A stretch of DNA of 64,000 bases from JBEEFP01 sp041166085 (GCA_041166085.1 JBEEFP010000006.1:62001-126000); one strand, 5' to 3'. Counted from the first letter of the stretch, positions 24,061 to 33,662 are shown. Translations and numbers: made by a program. The notes: generated from the letters alone by a model not told the origin.

Positions 24061-25525
24061 GGGAGGGCACCCGCTCGAGGACGTCCTTGGCCTGCAGGAC
24101 GTCGACGGCGGTGGGGTACTCGCCGGTCATGCACGCGTTGCAGAAGCCGGCGCCTGGCGTGCCGATGGCCGCCACCAACCGATCGATGCCGAGGTAGGCG
24201 AGGCTGTCGACGCCGAGCAGGTTCTGGATCTCGCCGTGGGTGAGGTTGGCGGCCAGCAGCTCGCCCTGGGTGCCGATGTCGATCCCGTAGAAGCACGGCC
24301 ACTTGATCGGTGGCAGACAGATGCGCAAGTGGACCTCGGTGGCGCCGGCGTCGCGCAGCATCTGGGTGATGGTGCGCTGCGTCGTGCCCCGCACGATCGA
24401 GTCGTCCACGACCACCAGGCGCTTGCCGGCGACGTTCTCCTTGAGCGGATTGAGCTTGCGACGCACCCCGGTGGCCCGCGCCGCCTGGTCCGGCGCGATG
24501 AACGTGCGTCCGATGTAGCGGTTCTTCACCAGGCCCTGGCCGTACGGGATGCCGCTGCGCTTGCTGAAGCCCTCCGCCGCGGGGACCCCGGACTCGGGCA
24601 CGCCCATGACCATGTCCGCCTCGACCGGCGCCTGCTCGGCCAGGAACTCACCCATGCGCCGCCGGGCCCCGTGCACCTCCCGGCCGTAGAGCTGGCTGTC
24701 GGGACGGGCGAAGTACACGAACTCGAAGATGCACAGCGTGGGATCGACGCGGTCCTGCGGGAACGGTCGGATCGAGCGAATGCCGCTGGCGTCGATCATC
24801 ACCATCTCGCCCGGGTCCACCTCGCGGACGAAATGGGCGCCGACCACGTCGAGGGCCGCCGTCTCGGACGCGAGCACCCAACCGCTTTCGAGCTTACCGA
24901 GGCACAGCGGGCGGAAGCCGTTGGGGTCGCGCACGCCGATGACGTGGGCCTCGTCCATCAGCGTGAAGGAGAACGCCCCCTCCAGGCTGGGCAGCACCTG
25001 GAGCAGTGCGGCCTCGAGGTCACGGCCGTCGCTGCGGCCCTCCCCGAAGGCGTGGATGAGCAGCTCGGCGACGAGATCGCTGTCGCTGGCCACCGTGCCC
25101 GGCAGCATGCCGGCCGCTTCGGCCAGCGCCGCGGTGTTGGTGAGGTTGCCGTTGTGGGCGAGGGCGAATGCCGCCATCTCGCCGCTCGACTTGTAGACGG
25201 GCTGCGCGTTGCGCCACGTGCTCGAGCCAGTGGTGGAGTACCGGGTGTGCCCGATGGCGAGATGGCCGTTGAGGGCAGCCAGCTTGTACTCGTTGAACAC
25301 GTTGGTGACGAGGCCCATCTCCTTGTCGATGGTGATGGTCTCGCCGTCACTCACGGCCATGCCCGCCGACTCCTGGCCCCGGTGCTGCAGGGCGTGCAGG
25401 CCGTCGAACACCAAGTGGGCCACCGGTTGGCCGGGTGCGTAGACGCCGAACACCCCGCACGCCTCGCGCGGCTTGGGATCGGGGAGGTCGACCGACGCGC
25501 TCGAAGGAAGGGAGCCGCCCGGCAC
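24053..25525 (-). CDS. purF: amidophosphoribosyltransferase
   Basis: 490 residues; first committed step of purine synthesis. A 22-residue propeptide precedes the catalytic Cys23 of ACGVFGVY, so it is the processed type. The glutaminase half has HTRYSTTGSS and HNGNLTN; the PRPP motif is VVVDDSIVRGTT. Cysteines in LRICLPPIKWPC and in GFCNAC are those that bind the 4Fe-4S cluster in the Bacillus-type enzyme. GTG start at 25525. Confidence 0.96.
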   Translation of the reverse strand: MPGGSLPSSASVDLPDPKPREACGVFGVYAPGQPVAHLVFDGLHALQHRGQESAGMAVSDGETITIDKEMGLVTNVFNEYKLAALNGHLAIGHTRYSTTGSSTWRNAQPVYKSSGEMAAFALAHNGNLTNTAALAEAAGMLPGTVASDSDLVAELLIHAFGEGRSDGRDLEAALLQVLPSLEGAFSFTLMDEAHVIGVRDPNGFRPLCLGKLESGWVLASETAALDVVGAHFVREVDPGEMVMIDASGIRSIRPFPQDRVDPTLCIFEFVYFARPDSQLYGREVHGARRRMGEFLAEQAPVEADMVMGVPESGVPAAEGFSKRSGIPYGQGLVKNRYIGRTFIAPDQAARATGVRRKLNPLKENVAGKRLVVVDDSIVRGTTQRTITQMLRDAGATEVHLRICLPPIKWPCFYGIDIGTQGELLAANLTHGEIQNLLGVDSLAYLGIDRLVAAIGTPGAGFCNACMTGEYPTAVDVLQAKDVLERVPSRG

Positions 25526-25577
25526 GCCCCCATGTTCGCATACGCCGAGGGCGAATCGCGACTTCGGACGGCAACGC

Positions 25578-25607
25578 GAAGGAGCCGCCCCGAGGGGCGG
25601 CTCCTTC
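25578..25607 (-). terminator. strong hairpin before purF
   Basis: 14-bp perfect stem GAAGGAGCCGCCCC (25578-25591) / GGGGCGGCTCCTTC (25594-25607). It ends the small secreted protein gene at 25630 and separates it from purF. Confidence 0.75.
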
Positions 25608-25629
25608 GGAGGCTGCGGAAGTCAGACGC

Positions 25630-26118
25630 TCAGCCGCACTGGTCCTGGCCGTCGCCCGGACCCGGCGTCTCAGCGTTCAGGTCACCGGCGGGGTTGCCGC
25701 AGGTCACCGTGACGCCGCTGCCACTGATGTCGACACGGGCAAAGCCAGCCGCCTTGTCGTTGTACTGGGCGTTGTCCTTGTCGCCGTCGGCCGCGATGTA
25801 GCCGCCGCCCTGCTCGGCGCTGCCGGCGAGGATCACGCGCCCCTGGATGGGCAGGTCGGCGCTGTCCTGGCAGACCACGAGAGCACCGCCCGTGCCGGTC
25901 TGCTCACCGGCGATGGTGACGGGCGCGCCCGGGACGAGGTTGTTGTCCGGTCCACCGCAGTTCACATCGTTCGAGCCACGGGTCTCCGGCGGGTTGGTGG
26001 TGCTCCCGGGGACGGGTTCCCTCGGCTCACTGGTGCCGGCCACGTCGGCGAACGCCGTCCCGACGCCGACCGTGAGCAGCATTCCGGCGCCCAGCAGCGC
26101 AAGCAGTGCCTTTCGCAA
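25630..26118 (-). CDS. small secreted protein of unknown function
   Basis: 162 residues with a clear signal peptide: RKALLALLGAGMLLTVGVGTAFA-DV. The start is TTG at 26118; AGGAGG lies 5 nt before it, a much better site than the ATG further upstream. The mature part is acidic, Gly/Asn/Asp-rich and beta-prone, with four cysteines (NCGG, VVCQD, VTCGN, DQCG) that could make two disulfides. No family recognised. It is followed by a strong terminator and is probably a single-gene unit. Confidence 0.75.
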   Translation of the reverse strand: MRKALLALLGAGMLLTVGVGTAFADVAGTSEPREPVPGSTTNPPETRGSNDVNCGGPDNNLVPGAPVTIAGEQTGTGGALVVCQDSADLPIQGRVILAGSAEQGGGYIAADGDKDNAQYNDKAAGFARVDISGSGVTVTCGNPAGDLNAETPGPGDGQDQCG

Positions 26119-26249
26119 GATGTCCTCCTGTTGTCTGATGCGCACCCCCAAGGCCGCCAACCCGCTGGTGCACGCCCACGAGCCGTCCCGTGGCCAATGT
26201 CACAATTCGTGGTGATCTGAGCACTTCCTCCCCGTTGGCGGGAAAAGTG

Positions 26250-27128
26250 TCAGAAAGCCAGCGAGACGGACTGGGACGGGCCCCCGTCGAGGGAGAACCG
26301 AGCCCGGTACGCCGTGGGGCTCACGCGCCGGGGAAACGCCGCGTACACGTAGCTGCCGACGAGGGCCTGAGCCGCCGGCTTTGCCTCGGCGTCGGGATAG
26401 ACGAGGGCCGAGTCCTCGATGCTGACCGAGACCTCGCCCGCGCCGACGAGCTGCAGGACCACGGCGGTGGCGTCGCCCTGGGAGAGCGCCCCGACCATGC
26501 GCACCTGCACACCCGAGCGCAGCGATTGGGCGGCCCCGCCGGGCGACAGCACGAGTGGCTGGCCCTGGTACCGGAAGTCGGCGACGTGCGGGCCGTTGGT
26601 GCCGGCTCGCACCACCGGGTCGCCCAGCTCCTCGCTCGTGTCGAGCTTGCGCCCGCCCGCGAAGGTGGCCGTGCCGTGGAGCACGGCGCGCCCCGAGAAC
26701 GGGCGCCGGTCGCCGGCGGGGGATCCCTGGGTGAGCTCGCGGTCGGTGTAGCGGTACTCGATGCTCGTACCCGCGGCATCGGCGTGGGCGGCGAGCAGCG
26801 AGCGGATGAACGTGAAGTACTGCACCGCCCCGATCGACAGCTCCCCGGCGCGTTGCAGATCCTTGGCGGCGAGCGCGTCGAGGAACTGGTCGAGCACATC
26901 GGATGCCTGCGGCGCCGTGTCCTTGGGGTCGGCGACGATCGTGGTCGACGGCGTCGCCGTCCCGTCGGTCAGCCCCGCCAGCGCACCGTCGGCCTGCGTG
27001 CTGATCTTGCCATGCAGCTCAGCGCGCTTCGCCGCCGGAGGCTGGACCTCAGAGGAACTGCAGCCGATGCCGAGGACTCCGAGAACGACGAGCACCGCGA
27101 CGAGGCGAGCTGCGTGTGCCGGGGCCAT
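26250..27128 (-). CDS. putative lipoprotein
   Basis: 292 residues. Signal sequence with lipobox LGIGC; Cys23 would be lipidated. After a Thr/Ser/Pro-rich linker the body (about 70-290) is a mixed alpha/beta domain with many beta strands; no known family is evident to me. It starts 29 nt after the sugar transferase gene and is probably in the same operon, so it may serve the cell-surface polysaccharide. Confidence 0.75.
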   Translation of the reverse strand: MAPAHAARLVAVLVVLGVLGIGCSSSEVQPPAAKRAELHGKISTQADGALAGLTDGTATPSTTIVADPKDTAPQASDVLDQFLDALAAKDLQRAGELSIGAVQYFTFIRSLLAAHADAAGTSIEYRYTDRELTQGSPAGDRRPFSGRAVLHGTATFAGGRKLDTSEELGDPVVRAGTNGPHVADFRYQGQPLVLSPGGAAQSLRSGVQVRMVGALSQGDATAVVLQLVGAGEVSVSIEDSALVYPDAEAKPAAQALVGSYVYAAFPRRVSPTAYRARFSLDGGPSQSVSLAF

Positions 27129-27157
27129 CCGAAGTCCGATCGAGGCCGGCGGAGGGT

Positions 27158-28549
27158 TCAGGCGAAGGACTTGACGATGACAGCCGGGACGGTGCGGGCA
27201 ATGATCGACAGGTCGCCCCACAGCGACCACGTGTCGATGTAGTGGTTGTCCAGCCGCACCCTCGCCTCGATTTCGCTCAGGCCCCAGTACCCGTGCACCT
27301 GGGCCAGACCGGTGAGGCCGCCAGCGACTCGATGCCGTGCGTCGTACTCCGGGATCTTGGCCGACATGGGCTCCGCGAAGTGGGGCCGCTCGGGACGGGG
27401 GCCGACGATCGACATCTCGCCCCGCAGCACGTTGAACAGCTGCGGCAACTCGTCGATGCTCGTACGGCGCAGGAACCGGCCGACCGGCAACGGGCATCCC
27501 TCGAGCGGAAGGGCCAGCTCGACGTCCTCGTGGTCGGTGGGGAACGACCGGAACTTCATCATGTCGAAGGTCTGACCGTTGCGGCCGATGCGCGCCTGCC
27601 GGAACAGGACCGGGCCCCGGCTGGTGAGCTTGACCGCGATGGCCGCCGCCGCCAGGACCGGGAGGAAGAGGAGGATCAGCACCGAGGCGCCGACGAGGTC
27701 GACGGCGCGCTTGCCGATGCGTGCGCCCAGGCGGTTGGGTCCGCCATGCAGGCGCTGGACCGGGTAGCCGGCCACGACCTCACCACCGGACCGCAGGCCC
27801 AGGTCGGGCTGCTGCTGGCCCGGGAGGTACAGGATCTCGAACGAGGTGGTCGCAGCCCGAACCGTCGACACGAGCTCGGCATCGTAACCGGACCCCCCGG
27901 CCACAACGAGCCTCCGGACCTGCTGCCGGCGGACGGCGGAGTCGATCTCGTCGGCGCTGAGGAACACGGCGGGATCGCCGTTGAGGGAGACGGAGGTCGC
28001 GAGCATCGGACGCAGGCCGAGCTCGCGGTGGGACCAGAGTCGCTCGCGAAGGGCAAGGACCTGGTCACCGCTGCCGAGCAGGAGCACCGGCTCGACCACC
28101 AGTCCTGCTCGCCGGGCCATACGCACCAGGCCGTAGGCGACGGCCCGCCCGACCCCGACGGCCCCGAAGACGGCGACCGCAGCCACCGCCCAGGACTCGC
28201 GGGAGGCGAACGGCAGGACGACCAATGCCGGCAGTGCAGCTCGCACTGCGACCCGACGGACGTCCTCGGCCGCGCTGGCCGCCAGCGGCACCGGCCGGTA
28301 CCAGTCGACGGCGAGGCCGAGGAGCACCAGCACGCCGTAGACCACGAAGGCGGGCGAGAAGGCCCCGATCGCCGCGACCACCGCAGTGACGGCGAGCACG
28401 TCAACGACCGGGCGCACCCACACCGTGTCGCGCACGAGCGCCCGCCGGCCATCGACGGCCTGGCGACTGATCGTGCTCGCGACCTCGAAGACGCTCCTGT
28501 CGGCCGTGATCTCTGAGTCGACCAGCATCGTTCCCGTTCCCCCACTCAC
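27158..28549 (-). CDS. polyprenyl-phosphate sugar-1-phosphate transferase (WcaJ/WbaP-like)
   Basis: 463 residues; starts lipid-linked repeat synthesis by moving a sugar-1-phosphate to undecaprenyl- or decaprenyl-phosphate. N-terminal membrane helices (about 45-150) surround a nucleotide-binding-like domain (about 155-255), then the bacterial sugar transferase domain: KRAVDLVGA, the membrane dip, RQARIGRNGQTFDMMKFRS, then RTSIDELPQLFNVLRGEMSIVGPRP with its acid-dependent catalytic motif. Start GTG 28549 overlaps the previous stop (GTGA); an ATG at 28528 with GGGGGA before it is an alternative. Confidence 0.92.
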   Translation of the reverse strand: MSGGTGTMLVDSEITADRSVFEVASTISRQAVDGRRALVRDTVWVRPVVDVLAVTAVVAAIGAFSPAFVVYGVLVLLGLAVDWYRPVPLAASAAEDVRRVAVRAALPALVVLPFASRESWAVAAVAVFGAVGVGRAVAYGLVRMARRAGLVVEPVLLLGSGDQVLALRERLWSHRELGLRPMLATSVSLNGDPAVFLSADEIDSAVRRQQVRRLVVAGGSGYDAELVSTVRAATTSFEILYLPGQQQPDLGLRSGGEVVAGYPVQRLHGGPNRLGARIGKRAVDLVGASVLILLFLPVLAAAAIAVKLTSRGPVLFRQARIGRNGQTFDMMKFRSFPTDHEDVELALPLEGCPLPVGRFLRRTSIDELPQLFNVLRGEMSIVGPRPERPHFAEPMSAKIPEYDARHRVAGGLTGLAQVHGYWGLSEIEARVRLDNHYIDTWSLWGDLSIIARTVPAVIVKSFA

Positions 28550-29115
28550 GCTCGGCGCCCCCGACTCTTGGCGACCAGGTAACGACCGCCGAGGATGAGA
28601 ATTACGGCGAGGATGAGGAACGGCAGCAGCATCAGCCCGGTCTTGGCCAGGCTGCCGCCTCCCCCGCGAGTGAAGGACACACCGGCCACCACCGTGCCTG
28701 CGGTGACGTGGAACGGAGCACAGGCGCTCTGGGCGTTGGGCGCGGAGACGCAGACGTCGTAGGTCGCGGCGGCGACATCCGGGACCTGCACGGTCTGGTC
28801 GACCGTGGCAGGGCGACCGGTGTCGCCACGAGAGGCCGTGGCGGCGGCAACCTCGGTACCGCCGAAGCTGATGCTGGCGTGGTCGCCAGACCTGAAGCCG
28901 CTGGCATGCACGTTGAAACTGGCGCCCGGCGGACCGCTCTGGGCCGACAGCTCAATGGTGAGCTGGGCCTGCTGCTCACAGTTCGGGTTGCCGCCCGAGT
29001 ACGGATCGCTGGGTCCGCACGTCTGTGCGGGGGCCGGTGCGGCCAGGACGACGAGACCAGCAGCCGCCGCGACGACGAGGCCGACCAGTATGCGAAAGCG
29101 GCGCGTGCTGCTCAC
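28546..29115 (-). CDS. LAXTG-type cell-wall-anchored secreted protein
   Basis: 189 residues from GTG 29115, with GAGGAGG 8 nt upstream. Signal peptide (RILVGLVVAAAAGLVVLAAPAPAQ), an Ig-like beta domain with two Cys pairs, a Gly linker, then LAKTG at 156-160, a hydrophobic helix and a basic tail SRGRRA. LAXTG is the motif of class E sortases in actinobacteria. No sortase gene is in the window. It overlaps the sugar transferase gene, so its product may work at the surface with the polysaccharide. Confidence 0.82.
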   Translation of the reverse strand: MSSTRRFRILVGLVVAAAAGLVVLAAPAPAQTCGPSDPYSGGNPNCEQQAQLTIELSAQSGPPGASFNVHASGFRSGDHASISFGGTEVAAATASRGDTGRPATVDQTVQVPDVAAATYDVCVSAPNAQSACAPFHVTAGTVVAGVSFTRGGGGSLAKTGLMLLPFLILAVILILGGRYLVAKSRGRRA

Positions 29116-29262
29116 AGGTACGACCTCCTCCCCACGCCCGCCATCGGTCTCCCTTGCACTGCAGCCCGGGCGGAGAATACCACCCTGCGTAGGCATCTTG
29201 AACTAGAGAAACTGTTCGACGGAGAGCAGCCATATCCTCCCTACGGACGGTGACAGACCACC

Positions 29263-31089
29263 TCAGCGTGTGGCGAACGCACGCCGGCGATCGGCTGGCC
29301 CGTTGAAGCGCACGGCGCCCTTCGGTGTGTCGAGGCGAAGGGCGACGGTCGTGGGACGGACGCGGGGAACGGGCACCAACTCCCAGCCCTGCAGCACGGG
29401 TGGCTGCGGCGGCAGCGTCACGTCGAGGGTCACGCTGGCTGTCTGACCAGCCTGCACGTCGACTCCGAAGGAGACGACGGTGCGTCCTTGCTCCGCGGTG
29501 ACGGTCGGCTGGTCGGACGCGCCGCGCTGACTGCGGAGCGCAGCCCCCATCGGCAGGTACACCGACGCGAGACCTCGGTACTCGCCGTTCCGGAACGCAC
29601 TGCTGAAGGGCCCGAAGATGTACTGCGGAGCGCCCCCCGCTGGCGCGGTGTTGGTGAGGTCGACCCGGAGTTGGACCTGCGATGCCCGGCCCGGCCGCAT
29701 GCCGCCGGTGATGCCGAGGTTGGTGTCGAGGTAGTAATCCAGCTTGTTGCCGCTGAGGTTCTGCACGGTGAGGGCGGCGAAGTTGATGCCCTCGGGCGGC
29801 AGGCTGCCATCGGCGCCCAGCGTCGCCGCGAGCCGCTCGATGGCCGGACTCGCAGCGTGCAGGATCACGTGACGCCCCGCGGAGGCCTTCACCAATGCGC
29901 GTGCCAACGCCGTGACACTCGGGTAGTTGCCGGAGAGCAGGCGATCGAAGGCGACGCGGGCGACCGCCTCCAGGTACTCCTGCCGCACCGGACGATCGGG
30001 GAACTTCACGTACGCGTCGTTGAGGGTGAGGGCCACGACGTTGCCGGCGTCCACCGTGCCGAGGTTCGGCACGTCGATCGGACCGATGCCCTCGAGGATG
30101 GCGGCCAACCCGGCAGAGTCGATCTGGATGACCCCGTCGACGTTGTCGCCGGTGGCGGCCGGGTACATCTTTTCCATGACGGGCGCGACCTCGGTGAAGT
30201 CCGCAGCGAGGTTCGTGCTGCGCCACAGTCGAGTCGGCTCCAGTGACGCGAAACGTCGGACGTAGTCCGGGGGATCTGTGACGTCGACCGGCTTGTCCAG
30301 CGGGATGTCATCGATGGGCCCGAAGCGTTCGAGCGTGATCTTGCCCGCGTCGGAAGTGAGCGACCCGTAGGAGAGGATCATCCCGCCGGTACCGCGCATC
30401 TCGGCGGCGTTGGCGACGGCGAGCATGTACCGCCGCGAGCCGTTGCCCCCCGCCAGCTCGGTGAGGAGCTGGAGGCCTCGGCCGACGGAGAGGAACTGTT
30501 GCTTGCGCCGATCGGCCTCGCCCGCCACGTCCCGTCCGAGCTTGCGGACGGGCCCGACGAGCCAGCGATTCTCGGCGGGCGCCGGGGGCAGGCTGAAGGC
30601 GACCTCGCGAAGGATCTGGCTCACCTCGCGAGCCGGTGCGAGGGGAATGGCTCCGCCCTGCAGGGACACGTGCAATCGCCCGTCCGCACCTTGGAGCGGA
30701 CGAGCGGCTTCGAGGACACGCCGCCCGCCGTCGGTGAGGATCAGCGTCACCGCGACCGATCGTTTGAGCGCTGCCAGGTTCTGGCGCAGGATCGGCACCG
30801 TCGACGCGACGGTGAGGATGGCGCTCGTGTGCAGCGACCCGTTGGCAGCCGTCACCAGGTGCTGGGCCCGGTTCAGTCTGCTGTCGGCTTGCGCCAGTTC
30901 TCCGTCACGAACGGCGGCCTCCGCACCTCGCAACTCGTCCTGGGCGTCCCGGAGCTGGGAGGCGACCTGGGACAGCCGCAAGCCGGCTGCGCCAACGATG
31001 GCGAGCAGCGCGACGAGGGCCACACCGATGCCGAGCCTGCGACGCCAGAAGCCTTCAACCCCCGCAGGGGTGGGCCGGCGCCGAGCCAC
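29263..31089 (-). CDS. DUF4012 domain protein, membrane-anchored
   Basis: 608 residues. One N-terminal membrane helix (about 20-40) is followed by a heptad-like coiled region (about 42-85) and a large extracytoplasmic DUF4012 domain (about 200-600) with the NAAEMRGTGGMI motif. DUF4012 proteins are often encoded in polysaccharide clusters of actinobacteria, but no activity is established to my knowledge. It starts 1 nt after the coiled-coil gene, so the two are translationally coupled. GTG start. Confidence 0.82.
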   Translation of the reverse strand: MARRRPTPAGVEGFWRRRLGIGVALVALLAIVGAAGLRLSQVASQLRDAQDELRGAEAAVRDGELAQADSRLNRAQHLVTAANGSLHTSAILTVASTVPILRQNLAALKRSVAVTLILTDGGRRVLEAARPLQGADGRLHVSLQGGAIPLAPAREVSQILREVAFSLPPAPAENRWLVGPVRKLGRDVAGEADRRKQQFLSVGRGLQLLTELAGGNGSRRYMLAVANAAEMRGTGGMILSYGSLTSDAGKITLERFGPIDDIPLDKPVDVTDPPDYVRRFASLEPTRLWRSTNLAADFTEVAPVMEKMYPAATGDNVDGVIQIDSAGLAAILEGIGPIDVPNLGTVDAGNVVALTLNDAYVKFPDRPVRQEYLEAVARVAFDRLLSGNYPSVTALARALVKASAGRHVILHAASPAIERLAATLGADGSLPPEGINFAALTVQNLSGNKLDYYLDTNLGITGGMRPGRASQVQLRVDLTNTAPAGGAPQYIFGPFSSAFRNGEYRGLASVYLPMGAALRSQRGASDQPTVTAEQGRTVVSFGVDVQAGQTASVTLDVTLPPQPPVLQGWELVPVPRVRPTTVALRLDTPKGAVRFNGPADRRRAFATR

Positions 31090-31090
31090 C

Positions 31091-31780
31091 TCAGTCCTGG
31101 CGAGGCCGCCGGCGGGCGGACGTGGAGCGTGCCTTCCCGGACACGTTGTCTGCCGCCGGTCGTGTTCGCTTCTCGGGCAGCTCGTCCCGGCCTGAGGCCG
31201 GACGCACGGCGGTGCGGCGGCGCAGCGCCTGCACCTGGTCCGCGATCGACTCGAGCGTGCCGTTGACCTCGGACCGGAAGACGCCCAGGAGGTCGGTCAG
31301 CTCCTCGACGGACCCCTCCAGCTGGTGGAGCCGAGTCGAGAGCGAATGCAGGTCGCTTCCGATCTCGCCGATGACACGATCCCGGCCCTTCATCGCTTGC
31401 TCGAGGGCCGAGGAGTGCTCGGCGATGGCGTGCGACACCCGCTCCGTGTAGTCGCTCACCTTGTCAGCGACGACATTCCGGAAGGTCACCGTGGCGCTCG
31501 AGAGCACATCGACTCGTGCCGCAACCGCGGCCAACGCTGCGACGGTGTCGCCACCATCCAACGACGGAGCCGCGTCCCTCAGGGGCAGCGAGGCAGCGGG
31601 GGCGGGGGCCGGATCGCGCGCGGGGGGCACCCAAGGCTCGGCGCCTTGTGCCGCGTCGTCCGGTTCGGGCTGGTCGTCCCGAGGTTGGTCCCGAGGTTGG
31701 AAGGGCTCGACGGTCTCGTTGGCCGGCCACGCGAGGCGGAAGCCGTCCTGATCGCGCGGCGCGGGGGGATCAGGTTCCAT
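31091..31780 (-). CDS. coiled-coil protein of unknown function
   Basis: 229 residues, cytoplasmic, no signal peptide. Residues 1-75 are disordered and rich in Pro/Asp/Ala; about 80-190 form a long helical coiled coil; the end (195-229) is very basic (KRTRP, SARRRPRQ). No family recognised. It directly precedes the DUF4012 gene and is divergent from the sugar operon, with 79 nt between. A scaffolding or regulatory role for the membrane protein is possible. Confidence 0.7.
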   Translation of the reverse strand: MEPDPPAPRDQDGFRLAWPANETVEPFQPRDQPRDDQPEPDDAAQGAEPWVPPARDPAPAPAASLPLRDAAPSLDGGDTVAALAAVAARVDVLSSATVTFRNVVADKVSDYTERVSHAIAEHSSALEQAMKGRDRVIGEIGSDLHSLSTRLHQLEGSVEELTDLLGVFRSEVNGTLESIADQVQALRRRTAVRPASGRDELPEKRTRPAADNVSGKARSTSARRRPRQD

Positions 31781-31859
31781 CGATGTGCAGGTTACAAGGA
31801 CGGTTGCCGGGTCATCGCCGCGTCAACGTCACGATGCGTCGGTACGATGCACGTCCGCC

Positions 31860-32654
31860 ATGGATTCTGCGCCGACGATCATCTTGTGTGGTGGCCGGGG
31901 CATGCGCATCCGCGAGGTGAGCGCGACCTTGCCGAAGCCGATGGTGCCCATCGGCAACCGCCCCGTGCTCTGGCACATCATGAAGATCTACGCAGCCCGC
32001 GGGCATACAGACTTCTTCCTCGCACTCGGTTGGCTGGGCGAGACCATCAAAGAGTTCTTTCTGCACTACGAGGCGATGACGTGCGACTTTCAGATCGAGC
32101 TCGGGAAGCCGAACGGCATCTCCTTCCTCGACAGTCACCCGGAGCAGGGCTGGCGGGTCTCGTGCGTCGACACCGGACTCGACACCCTCACCGGCACGCG
32201 CGTGCGGGAGGTGGCTCGCCATCTCGACACTGACACCGTGATGGTCACCTACGGCGACTGCGTGGGCGACGTGGACATCAACGCGCTGCTCGACTTCCAC
32301 CGCTCGCACGGAAAATTGGCCACGATGACCGCTGTGCGCCCGCCAGGTCGCTTCGGAGAGCTCGAGCTCGGGCCCGACCGCGAGGTGCTGGCCTTCGAGG
32401 AGAAGCCGCAGACGAGCACGGGCGCGATCAACGGCGGATTCATGGTCCTGCAACGAGAGGCCATCGAGCGCTACGTGCCGGAGGGGGTCGACGTGATGCT
32501 CGAGCGGGAGCCGCTGAACCGCCTGGCTGCTGACGGCCAGCTCCGTGCGTTCGAACACGACGGCTTCTGGCAGCCGATGGACACACCTCGTGAGCACGAC
32601 CTGCTCACATCGCTCTGGGAGTCGGGCAAGGCGCCGTGGAAGGTGTGGACCTGA
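31860..32654 (+). CDS. rfbF: glucose-1-phosphate cytidylyltransferase-like
   Basis: 264 residues; RfbF-type enzymes make CDP-glucose from glucose 1-phosphate and CTP. The nucleotide loop is ILCGGRGMRI (normally GGxGTR) followed by KPMVPIGNRPVLWHIMKIYA, which is the RfbF pattern; TYGDCVGDVD holds the metal-binding Asp. The ATG at 31860 opens a run of nine overlapping genes; a TACGAT box 11 nt upstream suggests a very short leader. With the next genes it should give a CDP-deoxyhexose. Confidence 0.88.
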   Translation: MDSAPTIILCGGRGMRIREVSATLPKPMVPIGNRPVLWHIMKIYAARGHTDFFLALGWLGETIKEFFLHYEAMTCDFQIELGKPNGISFLDSHPEQGWRVSCVDTGLDTLTGTRVREVARHLDTDTVMVTYGDCVGDVDINALLDFHRSHGKLATMTAVRPPGRFGELELGPDREVLAFEEKPQTSTGAINGGFMVLQREAIERYVPEGVDVMLEREPLNRLAADGQLRAFEHDGFWQPMDTPREHDLLTSLWESGKAPWKVWT

Positions 32655-33661
32655 TGGTCGAACAGCTCTGGGAACCCGACCCCTCGTTCTGGCGCGACCG
32701 GCCGACCCTCGTGACAGGAGCGACCGGCTTCCTGGGGTCGCACATGGTCAAGATCCTTTCCCGGGCGGGTGCAGCCGTCGTGGTGGTCGTGCGCGACGAG
32801 GTCCCTCCGACCCCGATCGTCGATCAATGGGAGACGTCGCTGGTGACAGCCGTGCGCGGCGACGTGCGCGACCAGGAGCTGCTCGAGCGGGCATTGGGCG
32901 AATACGAGATCGTCTCGGTGATCCACCTCGCGGCCCAGACCCAGGTCCAGACCGCGAACCGCAATCCCATCTCGACATGGGACTCGAACATCAGAGGCAT
33001 GTGGTCGCTGTTGGAGGCGTGCCGGCGCACGCCCACCGTCGGACAGATCACCGTGGCCAGCAGCGACAAGGCCTACGGGGCCCAGCCGGTGTTGCCTTAC
33101 ACCGAGGACATGCCGCTCATCGCCGTCAATCCCTATGACGTCTCGAAGGCTTGCGCCGACCTCGTCGCGATGAGCTACCACCACGCCTTCGGTGCTCCTG
33201 TCGCGGTGACGCGGTGCGGCAACTTCTTCGGACCCGGCGACACGAACTGGGCGCGGGTCGTTCCCGGCACCGCTCGTAGCCTTTTGCGCGGCGAACGGCC
33301 CGTGATCCGGTCGGACGGGTCACCGACGCGCGACTACCTCCACGTCGAGGATGGCGCGCTGGCATACCTGCGCGTCATCGAGGCCATGGCTGCCGACCCC
33401 ACCGTCGCAGGCCAGGCGTACAACTTCTCCACCGAGACGCCGCTCAGTGTCCTCCAGCTGGTCAAGCTCATCGGCGAGGCCGCAGGGCGACCTGACCTCG
33501 AACCCGATGTGCAAGCCAGCGCCACCCTCGAGATCGACCACCAGTTCCTCTCTGCCGAGAAGGCCCGCCGGGTCCTCTCCTGGGCCCCCCGGTACGGCAC
33601 GCAGGAGGCGCTGGATCACACCGTCGCCTGGTACCGCGAGTTCCTGGCGAGGAGCGGGTGA
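32654..33661 (+). CDS. rfbG: CDP-glucose 4,6-dehydratase-like SDR
   Basis: 335 residues; extended short-chain dehydrogenase. NAD motif GATGFLGSH, catalytic YDVSK, and active-site Ser-Ser-Asp-Lys (SSDKAYG), the pattern of RfbG and not of RmlB. It would turn CDP-glucose into CDP-4-keto-6-deoxyglucose. ATG 32654 shares a base with the previous stop (TGATG). Confidence 0.85.
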   Translation: MVEQLWEPDPSFWRDRPTLVTGATGFLGSHMVKILSRAGAAVVVVVRDEVPPTPIVDQWETSLVTAVRGDVRDQELLERALGEYEIVSVIHLAAQTQVQTANRNPISTWDSNIRGMWSLLEACRRTPTVGQITVASSDKAYGAQPVLPYTEDMPLIAVNPYDVSKACADLVAMSYHHAFGAPVAVTRCGNFFGPGDTNWARVVPGTARSLLRGERPVIRSDGSPTRDYLHVEDGALAYLRVIEAMAADPTVAGQAYNFSTETPLSVLQLVKLIGEAAGRPDLEPDVQASATLEIDHQFLSAEKARRVLSWAPRYGTQEALDHTVAWYREFLARSG

Positions 33662-33662
33662 C

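Noticed and set aside
24029..25801. A 590-codon plus-strand frame over purF
   Set aside because: Antisense shadow; purF has all catalytic residues.
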